From the NCBI RefSeq assembly GCF_001698225.1, contig NZ_CP016594.1, forward strand, positions 5,022,001 through 5,086,000: a stretch of DNA of 64,000 bases, in the 5' to 3' direction. The stretch comes from Gordonia terrae. GTDB lineage: Bacteria > Actinomycetota > Actinomycetes > Mycobacteriales > Mycobacteriaceae. Under the pieces are notes generated by a model. That model saw only the letters and a program-made list of their open reading frames with translations, had not been told where the DNA came from and did no database searches. The translations under genes were made by a program, and so were the position numbers. Positions 1 through 10,820 of this stretch are shown here, piece by piece. Numbering within the stretch: position 1 is the first letter of the stretch; the number at the start of each line of letters is the position of its first letter.

Positions 1-161
1 GCACCCTCGGCGCCCCGGAGCCCGATGTGACCGCGCGACAGATCCAGGTGGTCTACGACGGTGCGCTCTCGGGGTCGAAGATGGCTCGCTCCACCGCCCC
101 CATCGAGACGGGCCGATTGCTGGTCGAGGCACTCCTCGACGGTCACCCGCCGGTTGCGTAG
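1..161 (+). CDS. TetR/AcrR-family regulator, C-terminal fragment (cut by window edge)
   Basis: Frame 3 is open from the window edge to TAG at 159-161 and gives about 52 residues. The segment VVYDGALSGSKMARS followed by a leucine-rich end resembles the last ligand-domain helices of TetR-type repressors, which often read VLYDGAL...ARST in actinobacteria. The DNA-binding half lies outside the window, so the family call rests on this C-terminal pattern only. The stop is followed at once by an intergenic repeat array. Confidence 0.55.
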   Translation, partial: TLGAPEPDVTARQIQVVYDGALSGSKMARSTAPIETGRLLVEALLDGHPPVA

Positions 162-163
162 CT

Positions 164-295
164 CCACCCCCGCTGGTTGAGCAGGCGACGAGCGCAGCGA
201 GGAGCCGTGTCGAGCAAGCGCCACCCCCAACTGATCGAGCGAGCGCCACCCCCGCTGGTTGAGCAGGCGACGAGCGCAGCGAGGAGCCGTGTCGA
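164..295. repeat. Intergenic repeat family A, two 50-bp direct copies
   Basis: Positions 164-213 and 246-295 are the same 50 bases. The 32-bp spacer holds a decayed partial copy beginning GCCACCCCCAACTGATCGAG. The core contains two near-identical 9-mers in direct order, GCGACGAGC and GCGAGGAGC, separated by GCA. It lies between a TetR stop and a DUF1353 start. Copy number and spacer do not fit CRISPR; it looks like a dispersed intergenic element. Confidence 0.85.
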
Positions 296-387
296 AGCCA
301 CCTCGCAACACGCCGCGCTGTTGGTTACCCACTCGTCCCGGTCGCGCCCGGCTACCGTCAGTTCATCCCCTCGACGCGGAGGTGGCG

Positions 388-1206
388 ATGAACGAGACCA
401 CACCGAGCGATCCGCGATGGGTGCCGTGGCGGGTCGCGCCGACGTCGGGCTTCGAGGTCGACGACCCGACCCGGCGTGGCGAGGTCGAGATCGCGCAGAT
501 CGACGAACGACAGTTTCTCGTGCGCAACGCCTTTCGGTTCTCCGATTCCGCGGTCGAGGAGTACCTCGTAACACAACTGGTCGAGCGAGGACAGACGGAA
601 GCCCATGCGCGGGGCGCCGTCGACGCGGCCCGCACGTTTGTGCCCGGCGACGACAACCCCACCGACCTCGCCTCGATCCCCCGCTTCCTGCGCTGGTTCG
701 AGAACCCCTACGGCAGACATTCACTCGCGGCACTCATCCACGACGAGCTCATCACGGGCACCGTCAACTCCGGCGCGCTCGGGAGTGACACCCTGTCCGA
801 CCGGTTCTTCCGCGAGATGATGCGGGCGTCCGGCGTCCCCTGGCTGAAGCGGTGGATCATGTGGTCGGCAGTGGCACTTCGCACGCGATGGGTCGCCGGC
901 GGATGGCGACGTGTCAGTGTGGTCGCGTGGCTGGTGCTGAGCGTCGTCGGCATCTGCGCGGCGGTCGGTTCGAGCGGGGCGTTGCTGTTCGATTGGTCGT
1001 GGCCGACAACATCGCCGGCGGTCTCGCTCCTGCTCTCACTGCTGATGATCTTCGTCGCCGCGCCGCTGTGGGGACGCCAGTGGGCGGCGAGTCTCATTGC
1101 GGCCGTGGCCGCCCTGTGGGTTCTCCCCGCGGCGATCGTGGCGTACTTCGCCTATGCGCTGTATCTGTTGTCGGAGAGGATCGCTCGCTCCGTCGGGCTC
1201 AGATAG
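388..1206 (+). CDS. DUF1353 protein with C-terminal membrane anchor
   Basis: 272 residues. The N-terminal half carries the DUF1353 signature: TDLASIPRF at about residue 95 and then ALIHDELI at about 115. Three hydrophobic segments follow at about residues 178-202, 210-228 and 233-261, so the domain is probably tethered to the membrane. Start ATG 388 is chosen because GGAGGTG lies just upstream; a longer reading from 259 would run through the repeat array. DUF1353 is common in phages and bacteria and its biochemical role is not established, so no function is assigned. Confidence 0.75.
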   Translation: MNETTPSDPRWVPWRVAPTSGFEVDDPTRRGEVEIAQIDERQFLVRNAFRFSDSAVEEYLVTQLVERGQTEAHARGAVDAARTFVPGDDNPTDLASIPRFLRWFENPYGRHSLAALIHDELITGTVNSGALGSDTLSDRFFREMMRASGVPWLKRWIMWSAVALRTRWVAGGWRRVSVVAWLVLSVVGICAAVGSSGALLFDWSWPTTSPAVSLLLSLLMIFVAAPLWGRQWAASLIAAVAALWVLPAAIVAYFAYALYLLSERIARSVGLR

Positions 1207-1307
1207 CGGTTCGGCCGAGCATTCTTGTCGGTGGTCGGGTCTATCTTGGATGTATCAGTTGGACCGGTCAACCAGGCCGGGCGGCAACGGCTTCGGGGGG
1301 AGTCACC

Positions 1308-3089
1308 GTGGGGGCATGGACGGATCTGCCGGGCGAGTTCCTCGCCGGGGTCGATCCTGCCCGCCCGGCCGATGCCGACACCGCCACCCATATGCAACGC
1401 CTGGGGTCGATCCGTGCCGGGGAGTCGTATCTGGCGTGGTGCCGCTATCAGACGATCCTGGTGCTCTGCGACCGGTTGTTGAATTCGGTTGGCAACAGCT
1501 ACATCTCTGATGGTTTCGGTGACATCGTCGCCCGGGTGTCGCGGGAGGCCGGGATCAGCCGCTACCGCGCCGGGGTGCTGGTCGATGAGGCGCTGTGTCT
1601 TCGGGATCGGTTGCCGCGGGTGTTGGAGACGTTGCGCGACGGTGTCATCGGGCCGCACCAGATCCGCGAGATCATCGGCCGCACCCATCTGGTGGCCGAT
1701 GACCACCTGCTCGACCCCGCCGACCCCGACAGCCGTCGGATCATCGAGGTCCTCGACGAAGCCATCGCCGAGTTGCTGCGCAACCGGGCCGGGTCGTGGT
1801 CGACGTCAGGTTTGCGCGACATGATCGACCGTCTGGTCTTCGGCCATGACGCCGACGCGGTCCGCGAACGGCGCCGCGAAGCGCTAAACAACCGTGGCGT
1901 GTGGACCGAGAACCACGGCGACGGGACCGGTGAGATCACCGCGGTGATGGCCGCCGAGAACATCCGGGCCTGCGACGCCTCGGTACGTGAGTTGGCCGCA
2001 TCGGTGTGCGACCGCGATGGCCGCACCCTCGGGGAACGGAAGTCCGACGCCATGTGCGCGTTGCTCACCCGAACGGAGTTCACGTGCGCGTGCGGTCACT
2101 CCGATTGCACCGCACCACCGTTCAATCCTGCCGGCGCCACCGGTGCGACGGCCGGTACCGAGGTCGTGATCCATGTCGTCACCGATGCCGACACCCTGGC
2201 CGGCGGCTCCGGGCCCGGTTGGGTCGACGGGCACGGGGTGATCTGCGATGAGCATGTGCGCGATCTCGCCGCCCGGCCTGACGCGACGATCAGACCGGTC
2301 ACCCCGGTGCGGACGCCACCGTCGCATGTCGCCGGCGGTCCAGCCGGGAGCGGTGAGGGCGGATTCGACGACGACACCGGGCGAACCGCGAACATCACCG
2401 CGCCACCGCAGGGTACCGAGGACACCGCCACCGGCCGTAGTGGCGATGCGTCGACACCCCCGGCTCCGGTCACACCGTCGACGTCGTCGGAGATCGTGGT
2501 GGTCTACCCGGCTGCCCTGCCCGGTGACCCGTATCGGCCGACGAGTGCGTGTGCCGAGTTCGTGCGGGTACGGGACGGCTACTGCACCGAACCCGGGTGC
2601 ACGCGTTCGGCGTTCACCGGCGACGTCGATCACGTCGCCGAGTACGACCACGCCCGGCCCGCCCGCGGCGGCGCGACCTCGAGTGAGAACCTCAACGCCA
2701 AATGCCGCGCCGGTCATCTACACAAGACGCACGGGGATTGGACCGACGTGCAGTACCGCGACGACGAGGGCCGTCTGGTCACCGAATTCGTGACGCCGGA
2801 AGGCTTCGTGATCCCCGGCGAGGCCGAAACCCTCGAAGATCTCTTCCCGAACCTACGTCGTATCCGATTCGAGCAAGCAGCGAAAGCACCACCGACACCG
2901 CGCATCATCGTGCCCGACCACCACGGCCGACCACCCCGCACGATCACCGAACGAACCGCCGCGAAACACGCGAAGCGGCGAGAAGAACGTGCCCGCAACA
3001 AGACACAGCGCGACAAGAATCGACGGGCCCGGACCGAAGCAGCCCACCATCAGCCGCCAACAGGAGACGACGACCCGCCACCGTTCTGA
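1308..3089 (+). CDS. 13E12 repeat family protein (DUF222 plus HNH endonuclease domain)
   Basis: 593 residues from GTG 1308, which has a GGGGGGAG purine run upstream. Residues 1-330 are the alpha-helical DUF222 region. A Pro/Thr/Gly-rich linker follows at about 340-400, then an HNH nuclease domain at about 425-480 with CTEPGCTRS, DVDHVAEYDH and NAKCRAGHLHK, so the zinc-binding cysteines and catalytic histidines are present. The tail is basic and repetitive. Members are abundant, multicopy genes of Mycobacteriales (Rv0336 in M. tuberculosis). The family is thought to be mobile or nuclease-related, but its function is not settled. A second member lies at 56950-58449. Confidence 0.85.
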   Translation: MGAWTDLPGEFLAGVDPARPADADTATHMQRLGSIRAGESYLAWCRYQTILVLCDRLLNSVGNSYISDGFGDIVARVSREAGISRYRAGVLVDEALCLRDRLPRVLETLRDGVIGPHQIREIIGRTHLVADDHLLDPADPDSRRIIEVLDEAIAELLRNRAGSWSTSGLRDMIDRLVFGHDADAVRERRREALNNRGVWTENHGDGTGEITAVMAAENIRACDASVRELAASVCDRDGRTLGERKSDAMCALLTRTEFTCACGHSDCTAPPFNPAGATGATAGTEVVIHVVTDADTLAGGSGPGWVDGHGVICDEHVRDLAARPDATIRPVTPVRTPPSHVAGGPAGSGEGGFDDDTGRTANITAPPQGTEDTATGRSGDASTPPAPVTPSTSSEIVVVYPAALPGDPYRPTSACAEFVRVRDGYCTEPGCTRSAFTGDVDHVAEYDHARPARGGATSSENLNAKCRAGHLHKTHGDWTDVQYRDDEGRLVTEFVTPEGFVIPGEAETLEDLFPNLRRIRFEQAAKAPPTPRIIVPDHHGRPPRTITERTAAKHAKRREERARNKTQRDKNRRARTEAAHHQPPTGDDDPPPF

Positions 3090-3097
3090 CAAGGCCG

Positions 3098-3140
3098 ACA
3101 CCCCGGCGGAACGTGGTGGTCCACGCACCCGCCGGGGTGT
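3098..3140. terminator. Bidirectional hairpin terminator between convergent 13E12 gene and lon
   Basis: A perfect 12-bp stem pairs ACACCCCGGCGG with CCGCCGGGGTGT. Inside it a second stem, CGTGG/CCACG, closes on TGGT, so the structure is almost continuous. It lies between two genes that end toward each other, as expected of a shared terminator. There is no long T-tract, which is common in high-GC actinobacteria. Confidence 0.7.
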
Positions 3141-3159
3141 TGACTGATAATGCCTGTCG

Positions 3160-5514
<2,355 letters not shown>

Positions 5515-5526
5515 GAAACCTCCAGA

Positions 5527-5547
5527 GTTAAGTCTGACCGACTCAAC
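5527..5547 (-). promoter_or_regulatory. HAIR-like HspR operator upstream of lon
   Basis: On the lon strand the sequence reads GTTGAGT-N7-ACTTAAC. The HspR-associated inverted repeat (HAIR) is CTTGAGT-N7-ACTCAAG, so both half-sites and the exact 7-base spacer match with three changed bases. It ends 13 bases before the lon start codon, a position where a repressor would block initiation. lon belongs to the HspR regulon in Streptomyces (established knowledge). Binding here is inferred. Confidence 0.6.
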
Positions 5548-5578
5548 CCAGGTGGCAGGAATCTTGTTCCCGAGCGAT

Positions 5579-6205
5579 TTATGCCAGGAGCGAACGGGGT
5601 GTGACAGCCCAGGCGAACCCGTCCGGATCGGTCAGCTCCCCAACATCGCCGCCGATCACCAGCCGATGGGAACCCGAACCGTCCGGCTGGACACCCGCAT
5701 CTTTGGCCGCGGCCTTGCAGCCGTACAGCGCGAGCTTGATCGAGTCGGGAGCGCTCTCGAACTCGACGTACTTCCGGCCGAAGCTCTTGGCCACGACGAA
5801 TCCGCGGCTCACGTAGAACTCCTTCGTCGCCGCGACGTCGTCGACGCCGAGCAGCAGGACCAGATCGTCGACCTGGCGCTCGGGCGCGCCGCTCGGCTTC
5901 TTCGAGGAACTGGCGACCTTCCAGATCGTGCCGTCGGGCGCCTGAACCACGCCGCCGTACCCCCAGAAGGACTTCTTGGCGGGTTTGAGCACAGTGGCGC
6001 CGGCCTCGATCGCCGGTTGCAGGAAGGAGTCGGCGACCGTCGGGTCGGCGACCACCAGGGAGACCACGAAGCCGCGGAAGCCCGACGTCGGTGAGTCTCC
6101 GGTGCGGAAGCGCAGCCGGTCGCCGAGTCCGAAAGCTTTGTCGTAGAACGTCTGCGCCGTTGCAGTATCGGGAACTTCGAGTGTGAGTGCGTTGATGTTC
6201 GTCAT
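5579..6205 (-). CDS. VOC (glyoxalase/bleomycin-resistance fold) family protein
   Basis: 208 residues with two VOC-like halves: an N-terminal module beginning with a motif like INALTLEVPD..TAQTFYDKAF, typical of the first beta-alpha-beta unit, and a second from about residue 95 (VDDLVLLLGVDDVAATKEFYVSRGF). Such proteins bind a metal or small molecule in a cup formed by paired modules. Substrates range from methylglyoxal adducts to antibiotics and cannot be read from this sequence. It stands alone between lon and a small membrane protein and is transcribed toward lon. Confidence 0.8.
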   Translation of the reverse strand: MTNINALTLEVPDTATAQTFYDKAFGLGDRLRFRTGDSPTSGFRGFVVSLVVADPTVADSFLQPAIEAGATVLKPAKKSFWGYGGVVQAPDGTIWKVASSSKKPSGAPERQVDDLVLLLGVDDVAATKEFYVSRGFVVAKSFGRKYVEFESAPDSIKLALYGCKAAAKDAGVQPDGSGSHRLVIGGDVGELTDPDGFAWAVTPRSLLA

Positions 6206-6266
6206 GCTTCGACGCTAAGACGCCGACCCGCCCGGAGGCTTCTCGATTCCTGACCGGTCGCGAACC

Positions 6267-6449
6267 TCAGGTGAGATCGGCCGCGGCGCGGGTGGCGACC
6301 ACGACGACCTGGGCGATCACCAGGACCGCGATGGCGACGAGAAATGCCGCGGTGGTCACGACGACTCCCGCAGCACCCTTGAGCGCGCCGGACACGGAGT
6401 CGACCCACGACGCGGAAAAGTGGTGTGACGGTGCGGTGTCGAGTGTCAT
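6267..6449 (-). CDS. Small single-pass membrane protein, unknown
   Basis: 60 residues from ATG 6449. After a short polar N-terminus comes one long hydrophobic stretch (about residues 28-54) and then a short tail. A purine-rich GGGACAG precedes the ATG. No family is recognised. The reading could start earlier (6509), but the longer version lacks a ribosome site. It could also be a chance frame; the clean membrane segment is the main argument for it. Confidence 0.4.
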   Translation of the reverse strand: MTLDTAPSHHFSASWVDSVSGALKGAAGVVVTTAAFLVAIAVLVIAQVVVVATRAAADLT

Positions 6450-6645
6450 GGCTGTCCCCTGCGTACTGAAGAGCAATCCCGGCCAAGTGGTCGGAGTCAC
6501 AACACTCAATCACAAGTAAGTACTTCTGTGCCAGAAATCGACGCCAAGACTCACGCCGACGCGAACTCGGCGCCGTCGGCCGTCCGAAACCCGGCTCGCC
6601 ACGAAGTGCGGTAGAACCGAACCGACGCCCATCCGAGGAGCCTGC

Positions 6646-7065
6646 ATGTCGATCCTGACCCCCACGACCACTCGCCAGCCGCTGGGCCGGGCCATCGCCC
6701 GCATCGCGCTCGGCGCCATCCTGGCGATCGCCGGTGTGGGTCATCTGACCGCACAGCGTGAGGAGTTCCAGGCGCAGGTCCCCGACTGGGTGCCGTTCAG
6801 CAAGGACTTCGTGGTGCTGGCCTCGGGTGGCGTCGAGATCGCCCTGGGCGCAGCCCTGATCGCGCTGCCCAGACACCGCAAGGTGGTGTCGTGGATCGTC
6901 GCGGCATTCTTCGTCGCCATCTTCCCCGGCAACATCAACCAGTACGTCGAGCACATCGACGCCTTCGGCCTCGACACCGACCAGAAGCGCCTGACGCGAC
7001 TGTTCTTTCAGCCGCTCCTCGTGATCTGGGCCATCGCGGCCGGCACCGGGGAACGCCGGACCTAA
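6646..7065 (+). CDS. DoxX-like integral membrane protein
   Basis: 139 residues with four hydrophobic segments (about 14-32, 50-70, 82-100, 115-132). The sequence IARIALGAILAIAGVGHL near the N-terminus is typical of the DoxX/DUF417-like four-helix family. Start ATG 6646 follows GAGGAG by 6 bases. Some DoxX relatives work with oxidoreductases in redox stress defence, but nothing here fixes a role. Its last 4 bases overlap the end of the convergent MFS gene. Confidence 0.75.
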   Translation: MSILTPTTTRQPLGRAIARIALGAILAIAGVGHLTAQREEFQAQVPDWVPFSKDFVVLASGGVEIALGAALIALPRHRKVVSWIVAAFFVAIFPGNINQYVEHIDAFGLDTDQKRLTRLFFQPLLVIWAIAAGTGERRT

Positions 7066-8534
7066 CCCGCCCGGGTCGCCGCATCCTGGCACGCGGCGTC
7101 CACGCCGGCACGTACCTGCGGGTGCACCTCGGTGCTCGAGCGGATCGTGCACGCCGCCACGATGCCGCCGACCGCGCAACACGCCGCGCAGATGTACATC
7201 GCTGCCCGAAAGCCGTCGCCGAGAGGATCGCCGGGACCCGCGTCGATCCCGGCCACGGCCGGCAGCACCGCCACCGCGAGCAGTCCCGCGAGACGCGCCA
7301 CCGCGTTGTTCACGCCCGACGCCGTGCCGGCGAGCGCGTCGTCGACGGCGGCGAGCGCGGCCGAGGTGAGCGGCGCGACGGTCACCGTCATCCCCAGACC
7401 GAACAGCAGCACGCCCGGTAGTACGGCGTCGACATACCCCGAGCCGGGCTCCACCCGGGACATCAGCGCGAACCCGCCGGCCGCGATGAGCGGACCGACC
7501 GTCATCGGCAGTCGCGGGCCGATGCGCTGGGCCAGCGTGCCGACCAACGGCGACCCGAACAGCATGATGAACGTGCTCGGGAACATCGCCGCGCCGGCCT
7601 CGAACGCCGAGTACCCCAGACTCTGCTGCAGTTGCAGGGCCAGCAGGAACAGCGCACCGCCCAACGCCGCATAGACCAGCAGCGTCGTCAGGTTGGCGCC
7701 GGTGAACTGCGATGAGCGGAACAGTCTGAGCGGCAGAAGCGGCGCGGCCACCCGTGACTCGATCACCACGAAACCCGCGAGCGACACGACACCGACGATC
7801 CCGGCGGCGACCGTCTCGCCACTCCACCCGTTCGACGGCCCCTCGATCAGCGCGTAGATCACGCCCGCCAGCCCGACGGTCATCGCCAGCGCACCCGCCA
7901 CATCCAGCCGGGCGCTCGACGGCGTGCCGCGCGATTCGGGCACGTGCCGGATCGCGATCCACAACGCTCCCAGCGCGAGCGGCACACTGAGCAGGAACGT
8001 CCACCGCCACGACGCCGCGTCGACGAGCCAGCCACCGAGGAACGGGCCCAGAGCCGTGGTCGCGCCGGACATCCCGGCCCACAGTCCGACCGCGGCACCT
8101 CGATCGGCGGGCTGGATCTCGGCGTTGATCAGCGCCAGACTGCCCGGCACCACCGCGGCCGCGGCGATCCCCTGCACGATCCGCGCGGCGACGAGGAGCT
8201 CGACGGTCGGCGCCAGCCCGCACGCGACGGTCGCCACCGCGAACACCGCCAGACCACCGGCGAACACCAGTCGACGCCCGTACCGATCGCCGGCGACGCC
8301 ACCGATCAGCAACAGCGCACTCAAGGTCAGCAGGTACCCGTCGAGCACCCATTGCTGGCCGCGCAGACCCGTGTCGAGGTCGCGCGCGATCGCGGGTAAC
8401 GCGACGTTGACCACGGTGCCGTCGATGAAGGCGACGCCCGAACCGAGAACCGCGGCGACGATCAGCCACCGGCCCGCCCGTGACGCGGCCGGCACCCCAC
8501 GGGACTCGGCAGCGGCCGGGCTGGGGTCGGTCAT
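7062..8534 (-). CDS. MFS drug:H+ antiporter, DHA2 (EmrB/QacA) type
   Basis: 490 residues, predominantly transmembrane, with the DHA2 N-terminal pattern (GSGVAFIDGTVVNVALPAIARDL), the loop 2-3 motif GDRYGRR and the antiporter motif C-like GPFLGGWLVD. Such proteins export hydrophobic drugs or metabolites across the inner membrane using protons. It lies 42 bp downstream of a small alpha/beta hydrolase, and both follow a TetR gene on the same strand. Together they look like one efflux/detoxification transcription unit controlled by the operators at 9811-9851. Confidence 0.88.
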   Translation of the reverse strand: MTDPSPAAAESRGVPAASRAGRWLIVAAVLGSGVAFIDGTVVNVALPAIARDLDTGLRGQQWVLDGYLLTLSALLLIGGVAGDRYGRRLVFAGGLAVFAVATVACGLAPTVELLVAARIVQGIAAAAVVPGSLALINAEIQPADRGAAVGLWAGMSGATTALGPFLGGWLVDAASWRWTFLLSVPLALGALWIAIRHVPESRGTPSSARLDVAGALAMTVGLAGVIYALIEGPSNGWSGETVAAGIVGVVSLAGFVVIESRVAAPLLPLRLFRSSQFTGANLTTLLVYAALGGALFLLALQLQQSLGYSAFEAGAAMFPSTFIMLFGSPLVGTLAQRIGPRLPMTVGPLIAAGGFALMSRVEPGSGYVDAVLPGVLLFGLGMTVTVAPLTSAALAAVDDALAGTASGVNNAVARLAGLLAVAVLPAVAGIDAGPGDPLGDGFRAAMYICAACCAVGGIVAACTIRSSTEVHPQVRAGVDAACQDAATRAG

Positions 8535-8576
8535 CTGTTCTCGTCCATGTGGGCCTTCCGGACCGCGGGTCGTGTC

Positions 8577-9143
8577 CTACCCAGGGTCGGGGGCGGACCT
8601 TCCGCGCGCAAGTGCGCTCGCACCGAGGGCATCGGCGGCGATCAGCTCGGCGAGTCCGTCGAACTGGTGACCGCCGGTCGGGTGTCGATGCACCGTCGCC
8701 GACGGCAGGAGCGCCGTGTTCAGGTCCAGATGCTCGACGGGTACCACGTCATCGTCGACGCAGTGGTGGAGGGCAACGCCCTCAGGGAGCGGGGCATCGG
8801 CGTCTGTGTCGGTGAACGCGTACTGCGGGACGTCCCATCCGTCGGGACCCCAATTCGGCATCGCCAGCAGCACAGCAGGTCTGGGTGCGGACACCGCGGC
8901 CTCGGCGAGGACGTGCACCAGCACCGTCGCCCCGAAGGAGTGCGCGACGACGAGGTCGTCGGCGCCCAGCCCGGCGAGGTGCTCTCGGACCGGCCGCGCC
9001 CACGCCTCGATCGACATGTCGTCGTCGGAGAACACCGGCATGACCAGGGTCGCGCCGAGCGCCGCGGACAGCGCCTCGGCGAGCGGGCCGTCGTCGACGT
9101 AGCCGCCCGCACCGTGGACGAAGAAGAGTCGGCGCTGCGTCAT
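8577..9143 (-). CDS. Small alpha/beta hydrolase (RBBP9/YdeN-like size)
   Basis: 188 residues. It begins RRLFFVHGAGG, an oxyanion-hole HG motif, and has the nucleophile elbow AHSFG at about residue 85. The catalytic acid and the C-terminal His in TGGHQFDG are present near the end. The short length and absence of a lid domain suit small serine hydrolases of the RBBP9/YdeN kind. The substrate is unknown. It sits between a TetR gene (57 bp upstream) and an MFS exporter. Confidence 0.8.
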   Translation of the reverse strand: MTQRRLFFVHGAGGYVDDGPLAEALSAALGATLVMPVFSDDDMSIEAWARPVREHLAGLGADDLVVAHSFGATVLVHVLAEAAVSAPRPAVLLAMPNWGPDGWDVPQYAFTDTDADAPLPEGVALHHCVDDDVVPVEHLDLNTALLPSATVHRHPTGGHQFDGLAELIAADALGASALARGRSAPDPG

Positions 9144-9200
9144 GGGGTCTCCTCGAAGTCGCGTGTCGTCATCGAGGCTGACTTCGACGCGCGCCTGTTC

Positions 9201-9794
9201 TCATCGCCCCGCGTTCTCGAGTTCTGCAGGCGATGCACCGGAACCGATCAGCAGCAGACCGACCATCGCCCGGGCGTCGGCGTCGGTGTATCCGGGTCCG
9301 ACGATGCACAAGTTGCCGATGGCGCGCAGGAAGGTCAGCGCGGTGATGTCTGCGCTGACCGCCCCCGTGGCCTGGGCCGGCTCGAGCAGCGAGGCGAACG
9401 CGGGCACGAGGGTGTCGAAGATGAGCGCGTGCAGGTCGACCAGGCTCGGATCGTCGGAGCTGAGCGCGTCGCTCAAGCCGTGTTTGGTGACGAGGAAGTC
9501 GGTGAACGCCGACGTCCACCGGCACAGCGCCGCACGCGGCGGGACCTGTTGGGCCAGCAACTGTTCGGCCAGTGCAGCACACTCGTCGACCTGGTGCCGG
9601 TACACCGCGGTGACCAGATCCGCCCGGGTCGGGAAGTGCCGGTACACGGTGCCGACGCCGACCCCGGCGCGCGCGGCGATCTCGCGCACCGGAGCCTGCA
9701 CGCCCGCGTCCACGAAGGCCGCGGCGGCCGCCTCGAGGAGGGCCGTGCGACTCCGTTCTGCCTGCACTTGACGTGCGGTTTTTCTCGCGGACAC
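9201..9794 (-). CDS. TetR-family transcriptional repressor
   Basis: 197 residues from GTG 9794, which has AGGGGTGG upstream. The N-terminal helix-turn-helix reads VREIAARAGVGVGTVYRHFPTRADLV, classic TetR; the ligand domain shows a C-terminal pattern common in actinobacterial regulators. The frame is open further upstream but would run through the operator region and the divergent gene. It is divergent from an alpha/beta hydrolase at 9891, with two palindromes between them, so it probably represses itself and both flanking units. Confidence 0.9.
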   Translation of the reverse strand: MSARKTARQVQAERSRTALLEAAAAAFVDAGVQAPVREIAARAGVGVGTVYRHFPTRADLVTAVYRHQVDECAALAEQLLAQQVPPRAALCRWTSAFTDFLVTKHGLSDALSSDDPSLVDLHALIFDTLVPAFASLLEPAQATGAVSADITALTFLRAIGNLCIVGPGYTDADARAMVGLLLIGSGASPAELENAGR

Positions 9795-9810
9795 CGTCCA
9801 CCCCTTGCTC

Positions 9811-9851
9811 GCGGAACATTGTTCCGCTAGTTTGGCGGAACATCGTTCCGC
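9811..9851. promoter_or_regulatory. Twin palindromic TetR operators
   Basis: Two 17-bp palindromes, GCGGAACATTGTTCCGC (9811-9827) and GCGGAACATCGTTCCGC (9835-9851), have centres 24 bp apart and lie in the short gap between the divergent TetR gene and hydrolase gene. They share the 12-base core GAACATTGTTCC with the first operator at 52626-52640, upstream of another TetR/MFS pair. Confidence 0.8.
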
Positions 9852-9890
9852 CACGATACCCCGTACCGACCTCCTGCCGAAGGAACCCTC

Positions 9891-10796
9891 ATGTCCCCGG
9901 AATCGCCCACCCGTCAGATCGTCGCCGTCAAGCCCATTCCCGTCCCCACCTCGGACCGTCCGTTCCCGCTGACGGTGAAGGTCACCGCACCGGTCACCGG
10001 CGGCCACCTCCCGGTCATCGTGTTCTCCCACGGCAACGCCTGGTCGATGGACGGTTACGCACCGCTCGTCGATCGTTGGGCCGCTTCGGGTTTCGTCGTC
10101 GTACAGCCGACGCACCTTGATTCCCGGCACTACGGGATCGGATTCGACGACCCGCGGTTCGCGTCGATCTGGCGCACGCGAGTGGACGACGCACACGCGG
10201 TGATCGATCACCTCGACGAGATCCTCATCGCGGCCGGTGGGGACCTCCGCTCCCGCGTCGCCATAGATCTGCTCGCCGCGGCCGGCCACTCGTGGGGCGG
10301 TCAGACCGTCGGCACTCTCCTCGGCGCGCGTGTGATCGGGCCGGACGGGGCCGTCGGCCCGGATCTCGCACATCCCGCCGTACGAGCGGGCGCACTGATC
10401 GCGACGGCCGGGACCGGCGACAGCCTGAGCGAGTATGCGCGCGAACACCTGCCGTTCATGCGGCCGGACTTCTCGACGATGTCCACCCCGGCACTCGTCG
10501 TCGCCGGCGGCAAGGACGACTCGGCCCTGTCGACACGCGGCCCGGAGTGGCTGACCGACGCCTTTCACCTATCCCCCGGCGCGACGGATCTGATGTGGAT
10601 TCCGGACGGCGAGCACACTCTCGGCGGCATCGCCGGTGAGGCGGTACGCGAGACCACGGATGAGGATCCGGCCAGAGTCGCCCTGGTCGCCGACGCCGTC
10701 GCCGACTATCTGCTCGACGCACTCGGCGTCAGCTCGGCCGAGTGGGATTCTTTGGGGCGAGCGGACTCTGCGGAATACACGCTGACGCACAAGTGA
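9891..10796 (+). CDS. Alpha/beta hydrolase, chlorophyllase/PAF-acetylhydrolase-like
   Basis: 301 residues. VIVFSHGN near residue 42 supplies the oxyanion loop and AAGHSWGG at about 130 the serine nucleophile elbow. The acid is probably in AGGKDD (about 205) and the His in DGEHTLGG (about 242). Length and motif order suit dienelactone hydrolase/chlorophyllase-like esterases acting on lipophilic esters. It is divergent from the TetR gene and probably de-repressed with it. Confidence 0.8.
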   Translation: MSPESPTRQIVAVKPIPVPTSDRPFPLTVKVTAPVTGGHLPVIVFSHGNAWSMDGYAPLVDRWAASGFVVVQPTHLDSRHYGIGFDDPRFASIWRTRVDDAHAVIDHLDEILIAAGGDLRSRVAIDLLAAAGHSWGGQTVGTLLGARVIGPDGAVGPDLAHPAVRAGALIATAGTGDSLSEYAREHLPFMRPDFSTMSTPALVVAGGKDDSALSTRGPEWLTDAFHLSPGATDLMWIPDGEHTLGGIAGEAVRETTDEDPARVALVADAVADYLLDALGVSSAEWDSLGRADSAEYTLTHK

Positions 10797-10820
10797 TGTT
10801 CGAGGTTCGGTGCGGCGGGC

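Noticed and set aside
164..295. Direct repeats resembling a mini CRISPR array
   Set aside because: Only two full copies, 50 bp long with a 32-bp spacer that is itself a decayed repeat, no cas genes, and related repeats occur elsewhere between genes.
852..1307. N-terminal extension of the first 13E12 gene
   Set aside because: Overlaps the DUF1353 gene out of frame; the family sequence begins after GTG 1308, which has a purine-rich ribosome site.
1308..3089. 13E12 gene as a complete transposon
   Set aside because: No terminal inverted repeats or target duplications seen; the gene has an HNH domain but no transposase motif.
6202..8469. 755-residue open frame overlapping the MFS gene and DoxX gene
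   Set aside because: Extremely Arg/Gly-rich translation typical of an off-frame reading; covers genes on both strands.
9795..10568. Long N-terminal extension of the TetR gene at 9201
   Set aside because: Would be antisense to the divergent hydrolase and run through the operators.
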